A stretch of 32,361 bases of DNA from a virus. Both the position numbers and the translations under genes were made by a program. The DNA lies in IMG/VR virus record IMGVR_UViG_3300013138_000027, positions 1-32,361 of that record; one strand, 5' to 3'. Shown here one piece after another: positions 30,420 through 32,361 of the stretch. Numbering within the stretch: the first letter of the stretch is position 1; every line of letters begins with the position of its first letter. A model generated the notes under the pieces. It was not told where the DNA came from, ran no database searches, and saw only the letters and a list, made by a program, of their open reading frames with translations.

Positions 30420-30751
30420 TCGACATTCGCGAAGGTGATGTTTTGGTGATCGGCTCAGAAGAGTATCCGGTCAAGGCTGTGGAAGTGTGGACCAAAGCAT
30501 CATTCAACACCTACGGCTTCCAGCGCATGGCCAACGTATCCGCTTCAACCAAAAGGGCGACCATCAGCAGCGGAAAACGCAGCGCGCCAACTGCCAACCT
30601 GTCAGGCCTGAAATGCACGCCGCTGGATGCCATCACCGCGGAAGTGGCTGCTAGGCTGGCTTTGGAATCACCGGTCAGGATGCTGGAAACCTTTTTATCC
30701 GACAGCACCGGCTTTCTGCATGTCATTGTGGAGGACTTACTGCATGTCTGA
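30416..30751 (+). CDS. Head-tail connector or neck protein
   Basis: A 111-residue protein starting at GTG in a GTGA overlap with the nucleotidyltransferase stop. It has a beta-rich N-terminal half (DVLVIGSEEYPVKAVEVWTK, then FQRMANVSASTKRATISSGK) and a helical C-terminal half (AITAEVAARLALESPVRMLE). Size and place between connector-like and gp10-like genes suggest a stopper or neck component that closes the filled head. No family motif is recognised; the call rests on gene order. Confidence 0.6.
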   Translation: MIDIREGDVLVIGSEEYPVKAVEVWTKASFNTYGFQRMANVSASTKRATISSGKRSAPTANLSGLKCTPLDAITAEVAARLALESPVRMLETFLSDSTGFLHVIVEDLLHV

Positions 30752-31127
30752 AATTGGCTTGAGCATCACCGGATTGCAGGAAGCACAAATGGACAACCTG
30801 AAACGGATTGCCCGCTTGCAGCCGGATGGCGAACTGGGAAAGGCGATCAAGGACACAACCATTGGCGCGCACAGGTTCGCCGTGCAGATTACGCACGTCT
30901 GGAAAGTGCTGGGCGGTGGCTTGCGCGCCTCGCACAGGGTAGAAGTCAAAGGACTGCGCGGCAGGGTGTACATCGACCCGGGCGCGGTCAATCCAAGAGG
31001 GCAGAAGCCGTCAATTTATGGATATTACGAAAATCGGCGCGGTGGTTCGCACGCTTTTTATGATCGCACGGTAGAAGAATTTATCCCGCGTACTGAAAAC
31101 GCGGTGCTGAAAGTGGTGAGCAAATGA
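30744..31127 (+). CDS. HK97 gp10-like tail component
   Basis: A 127-residue protein; the ATG at 30744 overlaps the previous gene by eight bases, and an in-frame ATG at 30627 inside that gene is rejected. It contains GLSITGLQEAQMDNLKRIAR, then GLRASHRVEVKGLRGRVYID and YGYYENRRGGSHAFYDRTVE. The GxxRxSH and (Y/F)YENxxxG segments match HK97 gp10-type neck/tail proteins. It lies where such genes lie, between connector and tail terminator. Confidence 0.72.
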   Translation: MSEIGLSITGLQEAQMDNLKRIARLQPDGELGKAIKDTTIGAHRFAVQITHVWKVLGGGLRASHRVEVKGLRGRVYIDPGAVNPRGQKPSIYGYYENRRGGSHAFYDRTVEEFIPRTENAVLKVVSK

Positions 31128-31573
31128 CAGCAACCAACAGAGAAACAGGACGCGACGCGCTGGTCACTTTACTGTCCGCTGCCCTGGTGGGTACTGGCAA
31201 ACCGGCCCAGGCAGTTTATGGCTATCTGAAAGGCGACCTGAACAGCGAATCGCCGGTTGTGATTGTGGCCTCCGCTGGCACGGGTATTGAAAAACGCGCG
31301 GTGACTTCCAGGGTAAAAAATAACTTCTATTTTACCATTCACTCTTTTACTCTTTATGCCATTGAAGGCACCACGTGGGGAGAAGATGATACCGAAGACC
31401 GCACGGATCTGCTTGAACAGACCATCCGCGATACGCTTAAGTCCAATGTATCGACTGCCAACTGGGCTTTTATCGAGATTGACGGGCGGTCAACCATTGA
31501 CAGCGTGATTATCAGCGGTGAGGAATACCGGCATGAAGCCATCCCGATCCGCATGGAGAAATACGATGACTGA
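31124..31573 (+). CDS. Tail terminator or tail completion protein
   Basis: A 149-residue protein in ATGA overlap with the gp10-like gene. It has a helical start (RDALVTLLSAALVGTGKPAQ), a strand region (SPVVIVASAGTGIEKRAVTS, then NNFYFTIHSFTLYAIEG), acidic WGEDDTEDRTDLLEQTIRDT, and strands ending EAIPIRMEKYDD. This helix-strand pattern with VVIV near the middle matches the gpU/tail-terminator type. Order gp10-like, terminator, tube is standard in siphoviruses and points to a non-contractile tail. Confidence 0.75.
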   Translation: MTATNRETGRDALVTLLSAALVGTGKPAQAVYGYLKGDLNSESPVVIVASAGTGIEKRAVTSRVKNNFYFTIHSFTLYAIEGTTWGEDDTEDRTDLLEQTIRDTLKSNVSTANWAFIEIDGRSTIDSVIISGEEYRHEAIPIRMEKYDD

Positions 31574-31627
31574 AATCGTGATTTGGAAGAGTAAGGACAT
31601 GTTTATCAAAATAGAAAGAGGTAAAAA

Positions 31628-32361
31628 ATGAGCGGTGTAATCCCCTTAAGTAAAGTACAGATCGGGCGGGAAACCAGTCGCTTCACAGCCGTGGACGCGA
31701 CCGATATCCTGCGCATTGAAGGCGCATTTTTGAAGGATATGCGTGATATCCAATTTGTGCCTGAAAACATCGGCCTGCTGGTGGACGTGGATCGTACAGC
31801 AGTGCCCTCACTGGCAGCGGGCATATCCATACCTGACAACGCGCTTACATTCGAGCAAATTCTGCACATTCTCGAAATGGGCCTGCGGACAGTATCAGGC
31901 GCGCAGGATGGATCGGGTTCGGATTATATCTGGACTTACGACCTGCCGACCACAGCACAATTGACGCCAAAACCCTATACCATTGAGGGCGGGGATGATC
32001 AGCAGGCGCAAGTCATGGAAGGCGCTTTCTGTGAAGCCTTTTCCATCTCCGGTAAAGTCAAGGAAACCCTGAAATTCAATGCCGAATTGATCGGCGCCCA
32101 GACAACCAACGATACTTTCACCGCTAGCCTGACCATTCCGACCGTTGAAGAAGCGCTATTCCAAAAGTGTAAGCTGTACATCGGTGACGTGGCTAACGGC
32201 TTTGGTGCGGGCGGTGATCTGCTGACCAATACCCTGCTGGGCTTCAATCTGAGCGTCAAAACCGGTTTTCAGCCGCGCTTTACAGCCGACGGCAATCTCT
32301 ATTACTCCTACCTGAAACAGGTCAAGCCGGAATTCACCCTGGATTTGACACTGGAGCATAA
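31628..32361 (+). CDS. Major tail tube protein, 3'-truncated
   Basis: The frame starts at 31628 behind AGAGGT and is open to the window edge (244 codons plus two bases). It begins MSGVIPLSKVQIGRETSRFT, has FVPENIGLLVDVDRTAVPSL and a long beta-rich middle (KETLKFNAELIGAQTTNDTF), and is followed by GFNLSVKTGFQPRFTADGNL. A large beta-sandwich protein placed after the tail terminator is the expected tail tube, which forms hexameric rings of a long tail. The last part and stop lie outside the window. An 18-base AT-rich Shine-Dalgarno region upstream is shared with the gene at 5855. Confidence 0.72.
   Translation, partial: MSGVIPLSKVQIGRETSRFTAVDATDILRIEGAFLKDMRDIQFVPENIGLLVDVDRTAVPSLAAGISIPDNALTFEQILHILEMGLRTVSGAQDGSGSDYIWTYDLPTTAQLTPKPYTIEGGDDQQAQVMEGAFCEAFSISGKVKETLKFNAELIGAQTTNDTFTASLTIPTVEEALFQKCKLYIGDVANGFGAGGDLLTNTLLGFNLSVKTGFQPRFTADGNLYYSYLKQVKPEFTLDLTLEH

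Noticed and set aside
31566-31631. A 21-codon frame between the tail terminator and tail tube genes
   Set aside because: No ribosome site, and its 3' half is the conserved ribosome-binding cassette of the tail tube gene.

Overview
The window is a 32.4 kb piece of a tailed double-stranded DNA phage or prophage, most likely a siphovirus from an uncultured host. Every supportable gene lies on the plus strand, genes are tightly packed, and many overlap as ATGA, TAATG or TGATG. The layout looks like a circularly permuted genome opened inside the tail genes: the window begins near the end of the tail module and ends inside a probable tail-tube gene, so the tape-measure and remaining tail genes are probably missing. 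The host cannot be fixed from the sequence. A GH25 muramidase and a DnaD/G39P-like replication set hint at a host with Gram-positive-type replication and wall (Bacillota or Chloroflexota-like), but this is inference. No integrase or tRNA was seen.

Layout: 1-5.3 kb holds tail-tip, fibre and appendage genes (collagen-like fibre, six-repeat propeller-like protein) with an inserted glycosyltransferase-TPR gene. 5.3-8.6 kb holds unassigned genes, a membrane protein, an HTH-phosphoesterase and an AT-rich GIY-YIG homing endonuclease. 8.6-8.95 kb is the longest gene-free stretch: a promoter, a structured leader, a terminator, a perfect hairpin and a sigma70-type promoter overlapping a palindromic operator. 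8.95-15.9 kb is the early region: Arc-like ribbon-helix-helix protein, zinc ribbons, ERF annealing protein, HNH nuclease, MT-A70 methyltransferase, replication initiator with an internal candidate origin, helicase-loader-like protein, HTH protein, SSB, a second methyltransferase and a PD-(D/E)XK nuclease. 16.0-17.5 kb carries a secreted Cys-rich membrane protein and small accessory genes including a Lar-like protein. 17.6-19.5 kb is lysis (holin-like, secreted protein, GH25 lysin). 19.5-32.4 kb is a ParB-methyltransferase, terminase, portal, SprT-like metallopeptidase, MuF-like protein, scaffold, capsid, a sugar-handling island, connectors, and a tail-tube gene cut by the window edge.

The most unusual content is regulatory. 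At five module boundaries (about 8635, 11232, 12590, 17485 and 25005) a TATAAT box is followed by a strongly folded leader of roughly 75-110 nt, and in most cases by an intrinsic terminator-like stem. In four of the five the complementary arms interleave (A-B-A'-B'), so the RNA must form a pseudoknot or switch between two hairpins. Two of the leaders (17.5 and 25.0 kb) also share primary sequence. Other notable features are a virion- or host-directed sugar module, three separate DNA methyltransferases with a Lar-like anti-restriction protein, a homing endonuclease that keeps ATGA coupling on both sides, and a duplicated tiny membrane protein with an SDTGKYP motif.
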